The notes: generated from the sequence alone by a model not told the origin. Counted from the first letter of the stretch, positions 9,501 to 17,721 are shown. The stretch: 64,000 nucleotides of DNA from Rhodobacteraceae bacterium HLUCCO07 (GCA_001314705.1 LJSU01000019.1:62001-126000), one strand, 5' to 3'. Program-made: numbers and translations.

Positions 9501-10223
9501 ATGCGGTTTTCGGCGGCTTTTGCCCTCTGCATCTGCTCCCTCACCATCTGGGGGGCCGCACCGGGCGCGGCACAAGAATTGGTGCCGACACCCTACAACG
9601 TTCTTGCGGAGGAACTTGACGCGCGCATCACCTTCGAACAGGTGCCCCGCAGGCCCGAACCGGGCTGGCAGTTCGATGCCCCGATCCGCGACGGGCGTGC
9701 CTGGCTGGGTGAGCGTTTCGCGGGCCAGTCCATCGTCACAATCCATGGCCGCCAGGGCGCCAGGTTCGACGGGGTGACGGGCCAGCCCTCGGCCCCGCTC
9801 GGCCTGTCGGCGGGCGAACCCGGCCGGAACCTCTCGGTGGCCTTTCATCGCGGGCTGGACTCCAACGCGCTCTTCGCGCTCGGGCCGGACGGCTTCAATG
9901 CCATCTCGGGGCGTGGCGAGGGCGCGGTTGCCGTGCTCTTCGACGATGACCAATATGCCTTCGGCCTCGTGATCCACACCGCCTATCCTGACCCGCTGGG
10001 GCATGACACGGCCCGGCGCGGGGTTGTGGAACTGCGATTCTACGACCGTTCCGCGCGGCTTCTGGGCCGCTATCTCCACCACCCGGAACGCGGCCGATCG
10101 ACGCTCGGCCTCGTCCGGGCCGAGCATCGGCGCGACATTGCCGGTGTGCTGATCCTCAACACCGATCCGGGCGGCATCGCCATCGACGACATCCTCTATG
10201 CCCACCCGATCCCGCTTGGCTGA
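9501..10223 (+). CDS. Secreted protein of unknown function
   Basis: A 240-aa protein with a clear Sec signal peptide (FSAAFALCICSLTIWGAAPG) and a likely AxA cleavage site before QELVPTPY. The mature part is rich in short beta-type segments (ITFEQVPRRPEPGWQF, VVELRFYDRSARLLGRY, IDDILYAHPIP), suggesting a lectin-like or jelly-roll beta sandwich exported to the periplasm or outside. I recognise no catalytic residues. The start at 9501 gives the cleanest signal peptide; in-frame ATGs at 9438 and 9447 would give a long N-region. Confidence 0.75.
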   Translation: MRFSAAFALCICSLTIWGAAPGAAQELVPTPYNVLAEELDARITFEQVPRRPEPGWQFDAPIRDGRAWLGERFAGQSIVTIHGRQGARFDGVTGQPSAPLGLSAGEPGRNLSVAFHRGLDSNALFALGPDGFNAISGRGEGAVAVLFDDDQYAFGLVIHTAYPDPLGHDTARRGVVELRFYDRSARLLGRYLHHPERGRSTLGLVRAEHRRDIAGVLILNTDPGGIAIDDILYAHPIPLG

Positions 10224-10320
10224 TTCCATCCGGGACAACCGCCCCCTTGACCGCACCCGCCACACGGCGCAGCATCCCCGCCAGACACCCGGCACCCATC
10301 CCAAACGAGGAGAGACACAT

Positions 10321-10617
10321 ATGCCCAAAGGATACTGGATCGGCCGCGTCGACGTGGACGATCCCGACGCCTACATGAAATATGTCGCCGCCAACGCCAA
10401 ACCCTTTGCCGAATACGGTGCGCGTTTCCTCGTGCGCGGCGGGCGGTTCGAGAACCCCGAAGGCAGCGCCCGCACCCGCAACGTGGTGATCGAGTTTCCC
10501 TCCTACCAGGCCGCGCTCGACTGCTACCATTCCGAGAGCTATCAGGCCGCCAAGGCGCTGCGCGATCCGGTCTCAACCGGCGACATCGTCATCATCGAAG
10601 GCTATGACGGAGAGTGA
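10321..10617 (+). CDS. DUF1330 domain-containing protein
   Basis: A 98-aa ferredoxin-like (dimeric alpha-beta barrel) protein. KGYWIGRVDVDDPDAYMKY at the start and RNVVIEFPSYQAALDCYHS..YQAA further on are the DUF1330 hallmarks. Biochemical function is unknown. The ATG at 10321 follows the strong ribosome site GAGGAGAG. It is the first gene of a tight four-gene run (gaps of 1 and 6 bases, then an ATGA overlap). Confidence 0.88.
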   Translation: MPKGYWIGRVDVDDPDAYMKYVAANAKPFAEYGARFLVRGGRFENPEGSARTRNVVIEFPSYQAALDCYHSESYQAAKALRDPVSTGDIVIIEGYDGE

Positions 10618-10618
10618 C

Positions 10619-11068
10619 ATGCCCATCGTCCAGCGCATCCTCTCGGCCTTTTCCGCCCCGAAACCGCGCCCATTGCCGGAACCCGACGCGCGGCTCGCGC
10701 TGGGTGCGCTGATGGTGCGGGTGGCGAAATCCGATGCGGCCTACCGGGTCGAGGAAATCGCCCGCATCGACCGTATCCTGGCCGCCGCCAACGGGCTCAA
10801 CCCGGTCGAGGCCGCGCAGATGCGCGCCGATTGCGAGAAACTCGAACGCGCCGCCCCGGGCACAGGCACCTTTGCCGCGTTGATCCGCGACACGGTGGCC
10901 CATGAAGGGCGGCTCGACACGCTGCGCGCGCTCTGGCAGGTCACGCTCGCCGACGGGGTGGAACACGCCGAAGAACGCGACGTGATCGAAACCACGCGCA
11001 TCGCCCTTGGCCTCACCGCCGAAGATAACGACGCCGCACACACCGCGGCACAGATGACCCCGAAATAG
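10619..11068 (+). CDS. TerB-family tellurite-resistance-like protein (first of two)
   Basis: A 149-aa all-helical TerB/DjlA-type domain: ALGALMVRVAKSDAAYRVEEIARIDRIL, then WQVTLADGVEHAEERDVIETT, with two acidic clusters that in the TerB fold bind divalent metal. I chose the ATG at 10619, one base after the DUF1330 stop and behind GGAGAG; an ATG at 10604 adds five residues. The next gene is a paralogue. No other ter genes are nearby, so tellurite resistance should not be assumed. Confidence 0.85.
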   Translation: MPIVQRILSAFSAPKPRPLPEPDARLALGALMVRVAKSDAAYRVEEIARIDRILAAANGLNPVEAAQMRADCEKLERAAPGTGTFAALIRDTVAHEGRLDTLRALWQVTLADGVEHAEERDVIETTRIALGLTAEDNDAAHTAAQMTPK

Positions 11069-11074
11069 GATCCC

Positions 11075-11509
11075 ATGTTCGCCGAATTCCTGCGCCGTCT
11101 GACCGCATCCGTCCCCGAACCCCTGGGGGACGCCGATTCCCGGCTTGCCCTCGCCGCGCTCATGGTGCGGGTCGCGCGCAGCGATCACGACTACGCACAG
11201 GTCGAGATCGACCGTATCGACCGCATCCTCGTGGCCCGATATGGCCTGTCGCCTTTCGAGGCCACCGCCCTTCGGCAAGAGGCCGAGATCCTCGAATCCG
11301 AAGCCCCCGACACGGTGCGCTTTACCCGCGCCATCAAGGAGGCGGTACCGCACGAGGATCGGTTCGGCGTGCTCACCGCGCTGTGGCAGGTGGTGCTGGC
11401 CGATGGCAGCCGGGACATGCACGAGGATACGCTTTTGCGCGTGGTGGCCAACCTGCTCGGGATCAATGACCGGGAAAGCGCCCGCGCACGGCAAGAGGCA
11501 GGGGGATGA
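11075..11509 (+). CDS. TerB-family protein (second of two)
   Basis: A 144-aa paralogue of the preceding gene: LALAALMVRVARSDHDYAQVEIDRIDRIL and ALWQVVLADGSRDMHEDTLLRVVANLLG align along the whole length, so the pair arose by tandem duplication. The same acidic putative metal-binding clusters are present. Its stop overlaps the start of the next gene as ATGA, implying coupled translation with the PhnD-like protein. Confidence 0.85.
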   Translation: MFAEFLRRLTASVPEPLGDADSRLALAALMVRVARSDHDYAQVEIDRIDRILVARYGLSPFEATALRQEAEILESEAPDTVRFTRAIKEAVPHEDRFGVLTALWQVVLADGSRDMHEDTLLRVVANLLGINDRESARARQEAGG

Positions 11510-12246
11510 TCGCCGCACTGCCGATGTATGACCGGCCCGAGACTGCCCCCGCCAATGACCGCTTCTGGCAGGCGATCCGCGCCCGGCTGGGCTTTGGCCC
11601 CGACCATCTCACCCGCGATCGCGACCTCTGGCAGATCTGGCAATCCCCCGACCTCCTGCTGGCGCAGACCTGCGGCTATCCCTACCGCGCGCGGCTGCAC
11701 GACCACGTCACGCTGGTCGGAACACCCGATTACGGCCTGCCCGATTGTCCGCCGGGGCATTACTGTTCGGTCATGGTGGCCCGCGCCGACGACCCGCGCC
11801 GGGCGCTGGACGATTTCGACGGCGCGCCCTTCGCCTATAACGAGGCACTGTCGCAATCCGGCTGGGCCGCGCCCGTCACCCACATGGCCGCGCATGGCCT
11901 GTCCTTCGGCCCCTTGCTCGAAACCGGCGCCCATCGCGCCTCGGCCCTCGCCGTGGCCCAGGGGCGCGCCGATCTCGCCGCGATCGACGCGGTTGCATGG
12001 GCGATGATCCAGCGCCACGACCGCTTCGCGCCCGAGCTGCGCGAGATCGCCCGCACGCCCCCCACGCCGGGCCTGCCACTCATCACCGCGCGCGGCCGCG
12101 CTCCCGCGCCGCTCTTGGCCGCGGTCGCAGAGGCCATCGCCGACCTCTCGCCTGCGGATCGCCACACGCTTGCCTTGCAGGGGGTCGTCGAAATTCCATC
12201 CTCGGCCTATCTTGCCCAGCCGATACCGCTGTCACCGCGCGGCTGA
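11506..12246 (+). CDS. PhnD-like periplasmic-binding-fold protein without signal peptide
   Basis: A 246-aa protein resembling phosphate/phosphonate binding proteins (PhnD family): IAALPMYDRPE at the start, LLLAQTCGYPYRARLHDHVTLVGTPDY, the hinge-like LDDFDGAPFAYNEALSQSGW and DLAAIDAVAWAMIQRHDRF. No signal peptide is visible, so it probably works in the cytoplasm or as a sensor rather than as a classical transporter component. No phn permease or ATPase is adjacent. It overlaps the second TerB gene by ATGA. Confidence 0.82.
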   Translation: MIAALPMYDRPETAPANDRFWQAIRARLGFGPDHLTRDRDLWQIWQSPDLLLAQTCGYPYRARLHDHVTLVGTPDYGLPDCPPGHYCSVMVARADDPRRALDDFDGAPFAYNEALSQSGWAAPVTHMAAHGLSFGPLLETGAHRASALAVAQGRADLAAIDAVAWAMIQRHDRFAPELREIARTPPTPGLPLITARGRAPAPLLAAVAEAIADLSPADRHTLALQGVVEIPSSAYLAQPIPLSPRG

Positions 12247-12382
12247 CCTGCTCCGAATCGAAGCGAGTGCCGATCGAATCGCAGCTTTACGCCCGGTAAG
12301 GCTCGCATTGAACGTTGCATCCTTGCGGATTTTCCGCCCTAGTGAGGTCCAGCAAGAAAACCGGGAACCAGACGGACCAACC

Positions 12383-13171
12383 GTGCCACAGGACGACACG
12401 ACCACCACTCCCGTCATCGAGATCCGCAACCTGCACAAGGCTTACGGCGCGCTCGAAGTGATCAAGGGTGTCGACATCACCGCCCGGCGCGGCGACGTGA
12501 TCTCGCTCATCGGCTCATCCGGGTCGGGCAAATCGACGATCCTGCGCTGTATCAACCTGCTCGAAGACAGCCAGCAGGGCGACATCCTGTTCCAGGGTGA
12601 GCCGGTCAAATGGCGGGGCGACGGGCTGAACCGTCACCCCGCCGATCCCAGGCAGGTGCTGCGCATCCGAACCAACCTGTCGATGGTGTTCCAGCAATTC
12701 AACCTCTGGTCCCACATGACCATCCTGCAGAACGTGATGGAAGCGCCCGTGACCGTGCTGGGCCGCGACAGGGCCGAAGCCGAAGCAGCGGCGCGCGCCT
12801 ATCTCGACAAGGTCGGCATCGGCGACAAATGCGACGCATGGCCGGCGCAGCTTTCGGGCGGCCAGCAACAGCGTGCTGCCATCGCCCGGGCGCTTGCCAT
12901 GGAGCCCGCCGCGCTTCTCTTCGACGAGCCCACCTCGGCGCTCGACCCCGAGCTCGAGCAGGAGGTCGTCAGGGTCATCAAGGATCTCGCCGCCGAGGGC
13001 CGCACCATGATGATCGTCACCCATGACATGAAAATGGCCCATGATGTCTCGGATCACGTGATCTTCCTGCACGAAGGCCGCATCGAAGAGGAAGGCTCGC
13101 CCAAAGACCTGTTCGGCAGCACGAAATCCGAGCGCCTGCGCGGCTTTCTCTCCTCCACGGTGCACGCATGA
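12383..13171 (+). CDS. Polar amino acid ABC transporter ATP-binding protein (HisP-like)
   Basis: A 262-aa ATPase with Walker A GSSGSGKST, Q-loop VFQQFNLWSHMT, signature LSGGQQQRAAIARAL, Walker B ALLFDEPTSALDPEL and H-loop VTHDMKMAHDV, the pattern of the histidine/arginine/glutamine family. The start is the GTG at 12383, giving an ordinary 15-residue lead into IEIRNLHKAYG; frames open further upstream look non-coding. It is the first gene of an operon with the binding protein (13326) and two permeases. The start of a relic binding-protein frame overlaps its stop. Confidence 0.9.
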   Translation: MPQDDTTTTPVIEIRNLHKAYGALEVIKGVDITARRGDVISLIGSSGSGKSTILRCINLLEDSQQGDILFQGEPVKWRGDGLNRHPADPRQVLRIRTNLSMVFQQFNLWSHMTILQNVMEAPVTVLGRDRAEAEAAARAYLDKVGIGDKCDAWPAQLSGGQQQRAAIARALAMEPAALLFDEPTSALDPELEQEVVRVIKDLAAEGRTMMIVTHDMKMAHDVSDHVIFLHEGRIEEEGSPKDLFGSTKSERLRGFLSSTVHA

Positions 13172-13278
13172 CCGGGCGCCGCGCCTTCCTCTTCGATGCG
13201 GCGCTCTTTGCGCGCGACGTCGACGGCACCCTCGACCAGCTCAACGATAAATGGTTCAAACCGTCACGGGACATCTGA
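13168..13278 (+). pseudogene. Relic of a second solute-binding-protein gene (C-terminal fragment)
   Basis: A 36-codon frame starts in an ATGA overlap with the ATPase stop. Its middle, FDAALFARDVDGTLDQLNDK followed by WF, matches the C-terminus of family 3 binding proteins. It aligns with the tail of the intact neighbour (FDAAIQSMKDDGSLNELIEK then W) at FDAA, DG, L, L and KW. Everything upstream of this tail is missing. I read it as the 3' end of a former duplicate binding-protein gene lost by deletion. It could still be translated as a coupled peptide, but nothing shows a function. Confidence 0.65.
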
Positions 13279-13325
13279 TACGATCCCGGCCTCAACGATC
13301 AACCGATAACCAAAGGGAGACCATC

Positions 13326-14045
13326 ATGAAAAACCTGATCCTGACCACCGCCGCGCTGGCCCTCTCGGCCGGATTCGCCATGGCCGACACGGTGCGCCTC
13401 GGGACCGAGGGCGCCTATCCGCCGTTCAACTTTCTCAACGATGACGGTGAAGTCGACGGGTTCGAGCGCGAACTGGGCGACGAACTCTGCGCGCGTGCCG
13501 AACTGACCTGCGAATGGGTCACCAACGACTGGGATTCGATCATTCCCAACCTCGTGTCGGGCAACTACGACGCGATCATCGCGGGCATGTCGATCACCGA
13601 CGAACGCGAAGAGGTGATCGATTTCACCCAGAACTACACCCAGCCCGATCCCTCGGCCTACATGGTGCTGGCCGGCAACGAGGGGCTCGACGTGACCGAC
13701 GCCGTGATCGCCGCCCAGACCAACACGATCCAGGCCGCCTTCGTGGCCGATATGGGCGCACAACTGGTGGAATTCGCCACGCCCGACGAAACCATTTCCG
13801 CCGTGCGCTCCGGTGAGGCCGACGCGGTTCTGGCCGACAAGAGCTATCTTGCCCCCATCGCCGAGGAAAACGCCGACCTGTCCCTCCTCGACCGCGACGA
13901 GTTGATCGGCGGCGGCATCGGAATGGGCCTGCGCGAAAGCGATGAAGAGTTGCGCGAGACATTCGACGCCGCGATCCAGTCGATGAAGGATGACGGCAGC
14001 CTCAACGAGCTGATCGAGAAATGGGACGTCGGCGAAACCTTCTGA
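13326..14045 (+). CDS. Polar amino acid ABC transporter substrate-binding protein
   Basis: A 239-aa periplasmic binding protein of family 3. A short signal peptide (KNLILTTAALALSAGFAMA) precedes DTVRLGTEGAYPPFNFLNDDG, the usual opening of the lysine/arginine/ornithine/histidine group. GFERELGDELCARAELTCEW and SGNYDAIIAGMSITDEREE form the ligand cleft. The ATG at 13326 has AAAGGGAGA upstream. The substrate is a polar, probably basic, amino acid; it cannot be narrowed further. Confidence 0.9.
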   Translation: MKNLILTTAALALSAGFAMADTVRLGTEGAYPPFNFLNDDGEVDGFERELGDELCARAELTCEWVTNDWDSIIPNLVSGNYDAIIAGMSITDEREEVIDFTQNYTQPDPSAYMVLAGNEGLDVTDAVIAAQTNTIQAAFVADMGAQLVEFATPDETISAVRSGEADAVLADKSYLAPIAEENADLSLLDRDELIGGGIGMGLRESDEELRETFDAAIQSMKDDGSLNELIEKWDVGETF

Positions 14046-14094
14046 ACCGCTGGTCGGGCGGGACGACCCCCGCCCGGCCCCGCAAGGGCGCGCC

Positions 14095-14982
14095 ATGTTC
14101 TCCTATTGCACCGACCCCGATACGCTCTCCGGCCTGACCTGGCTGTCGTGCTACCTCACCACGGGCAAGCACATGGCGCTCTACGGGTCCTTCGGCACGG
14201 TGTTGCTGCTGCTGGCGATCACCGCCCCCACGGCGCTGGCGCTTGGCTTTGTCGGGGCCTCGGCGGCGCGCTCGCACATCGCACCGCTCTCGTGGCTGGG
14301 AAAATTCTACATCGCCATCGTCCGCGGCGTGCCCGACATCGCGTTCTTCCTGTTCTTCGTGATCGCGCTCGATCAGGGGATCGAATACCTCCGGCACAAG
14401 CTGAGATGCCCCGACTGGTCCGAACCGATCCGGCAGGGCAATGATTTCGTGGTCTGCTCAGCCGCCAAGATGCCACTCTCCACGGCGCCGCAATGGCTGC
14501 ACGAGATCTACGGGTTCGGGCTGGCGGTGGTGACCTTTGCCATCGTCTTCGGCGCCTTTGCCGCCAATGTGCTCTTCGGCGCGATGCGCGCGGTGCCCCG
14601 CGCCCAGATCGAGACCGCCGAAGCCTATGGCATGTCCCGGCGGCAGGCGTTCTGGCGGGTGCTGGTGCCGCAGATGTGGATCTATGCCCTGCCCGGTCTC
14701 AGCAACCTCTGGATGGTCCTGATCAAGGCCACGCCGCTCCTGTTCCTGCTCGGGGTCGAGGATATCGTCTACTGGGCGCGCGAGCTCGGCGGCGCCAAGA
14801 CCGCGCGTTTCACCAGTTACCCGCATCCCGACTGGCGGATGTGGTATTTCCTTGCGCTTCTGGTCTTTTATCTCGTGTTCACCAGGGTTTCGGAAGTGGC
14901 GCTCGAACGGCTGACCCGGCGGCTCAGCCGCGGTCAGGCGACCGCCGCGGGCGAGGCGCTCAGAAAGGCCGCGACGACATGA
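14095..14982 (+). CDS. Amino acid ABC transporter permease (HisQ-like)
   Basis: A 295-aa inner-membrane permease. The EAA-type coupling loop is seen as AVPRAQIETAEAYGMSRRQA, and the first conserved region as AIVRGVPDIAFFLFFV. About five to six hydrophobic segments are present. A loop of ~60 residues (about 95-150) between the third and fourth segments, containing two cysteines and a Trp-rich stretch, is longer than in E. coli HisQ. It overlaps the second permease by ATGA. Confidence 0.88.
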   Translation: MFSYCTDPDTLSGLTWLSCYLTTGKHMALYGSFGTVLLLLAITAPTALALGFVGASAARSHIAPLSWLGKFYIAIVRGVPDIAFFLFFVIALDQGIEYLRHKLRCPDWSEPIRQGNDFVVCSAAKMPLSTAPQWLHEIYGFGLAVVTFAIVFGAFAANVLFGAMRAVPRAQIETAEAYGMSRRQAFWRVLVPQMWIYALPGLSNLWMVLIKATPLLFLLGVEDIVYWARELGGAKTARFTSYPHPDWRMWYFLALLVFYLVFTRVSEVALERLTRRLSRGQATAAGEALRKAATT

Positions 14983-15785
14983 GCTGCTGGCAGACCATCC
15001 AGGATTACGGGCTGCGCTCTCTGGGCTACGGCGAACGGCTCTTGCCGCGTTCGGATTTCACGCTGTGCCAGCAATTCACCCTGATCGGATCGGGGCTCTT
15101 GTGGAACATCTATTTCGCAGTGCTGGCCCTGCTGGCGGGGTTCGTCCTCGCCAACGCGCTGGCCGTGGCCAAGGGGGCGAAGACCCCGATCCTGCGCAAG
15201 CCCGCCGAATGGTTCATCTTCGTCTTCCGCGGCTCGCCGCTCTTCATCCAGTTCTTCTTCGGCTATTTCCTGTTTCTCTCGCTCAAGGGGGTCTCGCCCG
15301 TCTTCACCCCCTTCACCTCGGCCGCGCTCGGTGCGCTGGTGGTGCTCTTTTTCAACACCTCCGCCTATTCGGCCGAGATCTTCCATGGCGCGCTGCGCTC
15401 GGTGCCCAAGGGCGATCTCGAAGCGGCCGATGCCTATGGTTTTTCCGGCTTGGCCCGGTTCCGCCGGATCGTGTGGCCCACCGCGATGCGGCTCGCCTGG
15501 CCTGCCTATACCAACGAGGCGATCTTTCTCTTCCACGCCACGGTGCTGGTGTTCTTCTCGGGTTTTCCCGCCTGGCAACAGAAGGGCGACGCGCTTTATT
15601 ATGCCAGCTATTTCGCAGACAAGACCTTCAACCCCTTCATCCCCTACCCGATCCTCGCAGGCTATTTCATCCTGCTGACGCTTCTCATCATCGGGATCTT
15701 CGGCCTGATCAACCGCCACCTCAACCGGCACCTGCCCCAGGACGCACGCCAGCGCCTGCGCTTTCGCCCCAACCTGATCCGCTGA
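14979..15785 (+). CDS. Amino acid ABC transporter permease (HisM-like)
   Basis: A 268-aa permease that forms the membrane channel with the preceding gene product. FRGSPLFIQFFFGYF and the coupling loop SVPKGDLEAADAYGFSGLA are the family signatures, with the final helix followed by a basic tail. The start at 14979 overlaps the preceding stop (ATGA). It is the last gene of the transporter operon; a palindrome-rich stretch that could end the transcript follows. Confidence 0.9.
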   Translation: MSCWQTIQDYGLRSLGYGERLLPRSDFTLCQQFTLIGSGLLWNIYFAVLALLAGFVLANALAVAKGAKTPILRKPAEWFIFVFRGSPLFIQFFFGYFLFLSLKGVSPVFTPFTSAALGALVVLFFNTSAYSAEIFHGALRSVPKGDLEAADAYGFSGLARFRRIVWPTAMRLAWPAYTNEAIFLFHATVLVFFSGFPAWQQKGDALYYASYFADKTFNPFIPYPILAGYFILLTLLIIGIFGLINRHLNRHLPQDARQRLRFRPNLIR

Positions 15786-15838
15786 CAGCCAGGTGTGATC
15801 CGAATGCGCGCCTGCGGCGCAAGACGATTCTGGACTGC

Positions 15839-15855
15839 AGGGGGCTTTGCCCCCT
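15839..15855 (+). terminator. Short GC hairpin downstream of the transporter operon
   Basis: A perfect 7-bp stem (AGGGGGC / GCCCCCT) with a TTT loop, about 55 bp after the permease stop. No T-run follows on the plus strand, so a classical intrinsic terminator is not proven. The second palindrome at 15881-15930 follows closely and may act with it. Confidence 0.35.
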
Positions 15856-15877
15856 CTGGCTTCGCCATTCACCCCCA

Positions 15878-15930
15878 GAGTATTTCCCGCCAAGAAAGAG
15901 ACGCCACCCGGTTCTTTCTTGGCAAAAATA
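15878..15930. repeat. Chromosomal palindrome interrupted by the insertion sequence (left part)
   Basis: GAGTATTTCCCGCCAAGAAAGA (15878-15899) is the left arm, and TCTTTCTTGGCAAAAATA (15913-15930) is most of the right arm; the rest of the right arm, CTC, now lies after the second target duplication at 18870. Joining the two sides restores an inverted repeat differing only at three central bases. A free-standing half copy (TCTTTCTTGGCAAAAATACT and C) lies at 42274-42294, so this is a dispersed chromosomal repeat. Confidence 0.7.
15923..15930. repeat. 8-bp target site duplication, left copy
   Basis: CAAAAATA directly before the left inverted repeat; an identical octamer follows the right inverted repeat at 18862-18869. 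Eight bases is the duplication size typical of IS1595-family transposition. Confidence 0.9.
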
Positions 15931-15954
15931 GGCGATTGTATACTTGACAAACCC
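15931..15954 (+). repeat. Left terminal inverted repeat of the insertion sequence
   Basis: GGCGATTGTATACTTGACAA then ACCC. It matches the right end at 23 of 24 positions (C versus T at position 13). The TTGACA inside it serves as the -35 of the transposase promoter. Confidence 0.92.
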
Positions 15955-15972
15955 ACGCGGAACCCCTATCTC
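15944..15972 (+). promoter_or_regulatory. Transposase promoter, -35 supplied by the inverted repeat
   Basis: TTGACA at 15944-15949, a 17-base spacer and TATCTC at 15967-15972. The consensus -35 lies inside the left inverted repeat. A short inverted repeat CTCTA-N5-TAGAG (15970-15984) overlaps the -10 and the likely start of transcription, and could be an operator. Confidence 0.65.
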
Positions 15973-15997
15973 TAGGTCATAGAGTTAGGAGCCTGTC

Positions 15998-16948
15998 ATG
16001 TCCGTTCTGTCCAAAGCCTACATGCACGACGAAGCCGCAGCCTTTGCGCACGTTGAAAGCATCATCTGGCCCGATGGCCCGGTCTGCCCGCATTGTGGCG
16101 TGGTGGACAGCGCCTATCGCCTCACTGGCGTTCGCACCAAGCCGAGCGCGAAGCACCCGGAAGGTAAGGAGCGCCACGGCCTGTGGAAGTGCCGCGAGTG
16201 CCGCAAGCAGTTCACCGTGCGCAAGGGCACGATCTTTGAGGATAGCCACATTGAAATGCACAAGTGGCTTCAAGCCATTCACCTGATGGTATCCAGCAAG
16301 AAGGGCATCAGCGCGCACCAGCTGCACCGCGTTCTGGAAATCACGCACAAAAGCGCGTGGTTCATGGCGCACCGTATCCGCGAAGCCATGCGTTCCGATA
16401 CGTCCGTTGATTTTGGTGCTGGTGGCGGCACGGTCGAGGTTGACGAAACCTTCATCGGCAACGAGTTCAAGAAGAGCAAAACCGCTCGCGGCCCGGCGCA
16501 CAAGATGAAGCTTCTCACGCTGGTTGATCGTTCCAGCCGCAAGGCAAAGAGCATCGTCGTGGATGACCTCAAGAAGGACACGCTTTACCCGATCCTGCGC
16601 GAGAACATCGCCAAGGAAGCCGTTGTCTATACCGACGAAGCAAGCTGGTATAAGAAGCTGAACGGTGAGTTTTCCCGCCATGACTTCACCCGTCACGGCG
16701 CTGGCGAGTATGTGCGCGGCGACGTTCACACGAACACGATTGAGGGCTATTTCAGCATCTTCAAGCGCGGCATGAAGGGCGTGTATCAGCATTGCGCCAA
16801 GAAGCACCTGCACCGCTATGCGGCAGAGTTTGAGTTTCGCTATAACAACCGTGTAGCGAACGGTGTTGATGATTTGGAAAGGGCATCCGTGGCACTTTCC
16901 GGCATCGTAGGAAAACGAGTCCTTTACCGGGACTCGTTGGGCGCGTAG
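15998..16948 (+). CDS. IS1595-family transposase
   Basis: A 316-aa DDE transposase. An N-terminal zinc ribbon is visible (CPHC at 30-33, CREC at 65-68), followed by RKQFTVRKGTIFEDSH. The catalytic core has VEVDETFIGNE (first Asp), VVYTDEASWY (second Asp) and HTNTIEGYFSIFKRGMKG (Asn/Glu..Lys region of the family). All expected residues are present, so it should be active. The ATG at 15998 follows TTAGGAG at good spacing. Confidence 0.95.
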   Translation: MSVLSKAYMHDEAAAFAHVESIIWPDGPVCPHCGVVDSAYRLTGVRTKPSAKHPEGKERHGLWKCRECRKQFTVRKGTIFEDSHIEMHKWLQAIHLMVSSKKGISAHQLHRVLEITHKSAWFMAHRIREAMRSDTSVDFGAGGGTVEVDETFIGNEFKKSKTARGPAHKMKLLTLVDRSSRKAKSIVVDDLKKDTLYPILRENIAKEAVVYTDEASWYKKLNGEFSRHDFTRHGAGEYVRGDVHTNTIEGYFSIFKRGMKGVYQHCAKKHLHRYAAEFEFRYNNRVANGVDDLERASVALSGIVGKRVLYRDSLGA

Positions 16949-16980
16949 AATCTGCGCCAGAGGCGCAGGGCATAGGAAAC

Positions 16981-17721
16981 ATGGCAACACCGGATCAGAT
17001 ACCAACCGATCTGACAATAGACTTGGGGGACGAATTGTCCCCCGAGGAATTTGTTGCGGCTGTTCGAAATTTCATGGGCTTCGTTGGTGAAATTACGGAC
17101 GCGCAAAGCGGCGATGGTTCTGACATCACGTGGACAGTTCGCGTCCGGGAGGGAAGCGCGCTTATTGGCGTTGAACCAAATTCCGGCGCCCCAATCTCTC
17201 GCCTGGCAATGATTTACAAGAAGGCTGAATATGCCCCCAAAGCGGTCGCGCGCGGCGATATTGTTGGTGCTGGCCTTACGGAAAAGGGCATAAATCACCT
17301 CAAGAGCCTGTCCGATTTGGTCGCAAAAAAGGGCAACGAGAAAGGGGTGAACATCTGGGTCAAACGCCAACCTGTTTCTATAGGTTCTGGGATAGCGAGA
17401 ACTGTTCGTGAGGACTGGCAGTCCGACTATTTTGACTACGGAACAGTTGAAGGGCGACTCGAAGCAATTCGGGATGCGTCTGGGTCTCTTCAAATCCGGG
17501 TGAAGGATTTTTTGTATTCTCGTGCAATCAAATGTGCAGTTCCTGAAAAACTCATTGACCAAGTGCTGCACAGTTTCCGCCGCCGGGTAGAGATAGAAGG
17601 CAAGATTCACTACCGTCGGGATGGAACGCCGATAAGCATTGACGCACAAACGATTGAGGTTTTGCCCGAAGACGACGAACTTCCAACGGCAGCCGATGTG
17701 CGCGGGATTATGGCGGTCTGA
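16981..17721 (+). CDS. Insertion-sequence cargo protein of unknown function (246 aa)
   Basis: I do not recognise this family. It is a soluble alpha/beta protein with no signal peptide or membrane segment. It opens with an acidic LTIDLGDELSPEEFVAAVRN segment and has a central WTVRVREGSALIGVEPN strand pair, a Lys-rich helix (GINHLKSLSDLVAKKG) and a basic C-terminal part (HSFRRRVEIEGKIHYRRDG). It starts 32 bp after the transposase and its stop overlaps the PIN gene start as TGATG, so the two are translated together. It may be the partner of the PIN nuclease, but it is larger than ordinary VapB-type antitoxins. Confidence 0.85.
   Translation: MATPDQIPTDLTIDLGDELSPEEFVAAVRNFMGFVGEITDAQSGDGSDITWTVRVREGSALIGVEPNSGAPISRLAMIYKKAEYAPKAVARGDIVGAGLTEKGINHLKSLSDLVAKKGNEKGVNIWVKRQPVSIGSGIARTVREDWQSDYFDYGTVEGRLEAIRDASGSLQIRVKDFLYSRAIKCAVPEKLIDQVLHSFRRRVEIEGKIHYRRDGTPISIDAQTIEVLPEDDELPTAADVRGIMAV

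Noticed and set aside
10619-11509. A tellurite-resistance operon
   Set aside because: Only two TerB-type domains are present, without terC, terD, terA or terZ genes, so the name would mislead.
13168-13278. The 36-codon frame as a functional coupled small peptide
   Set aside because: The similarity to binding-protein C-termini explains it better as a relic; I keep translation as an open question only.
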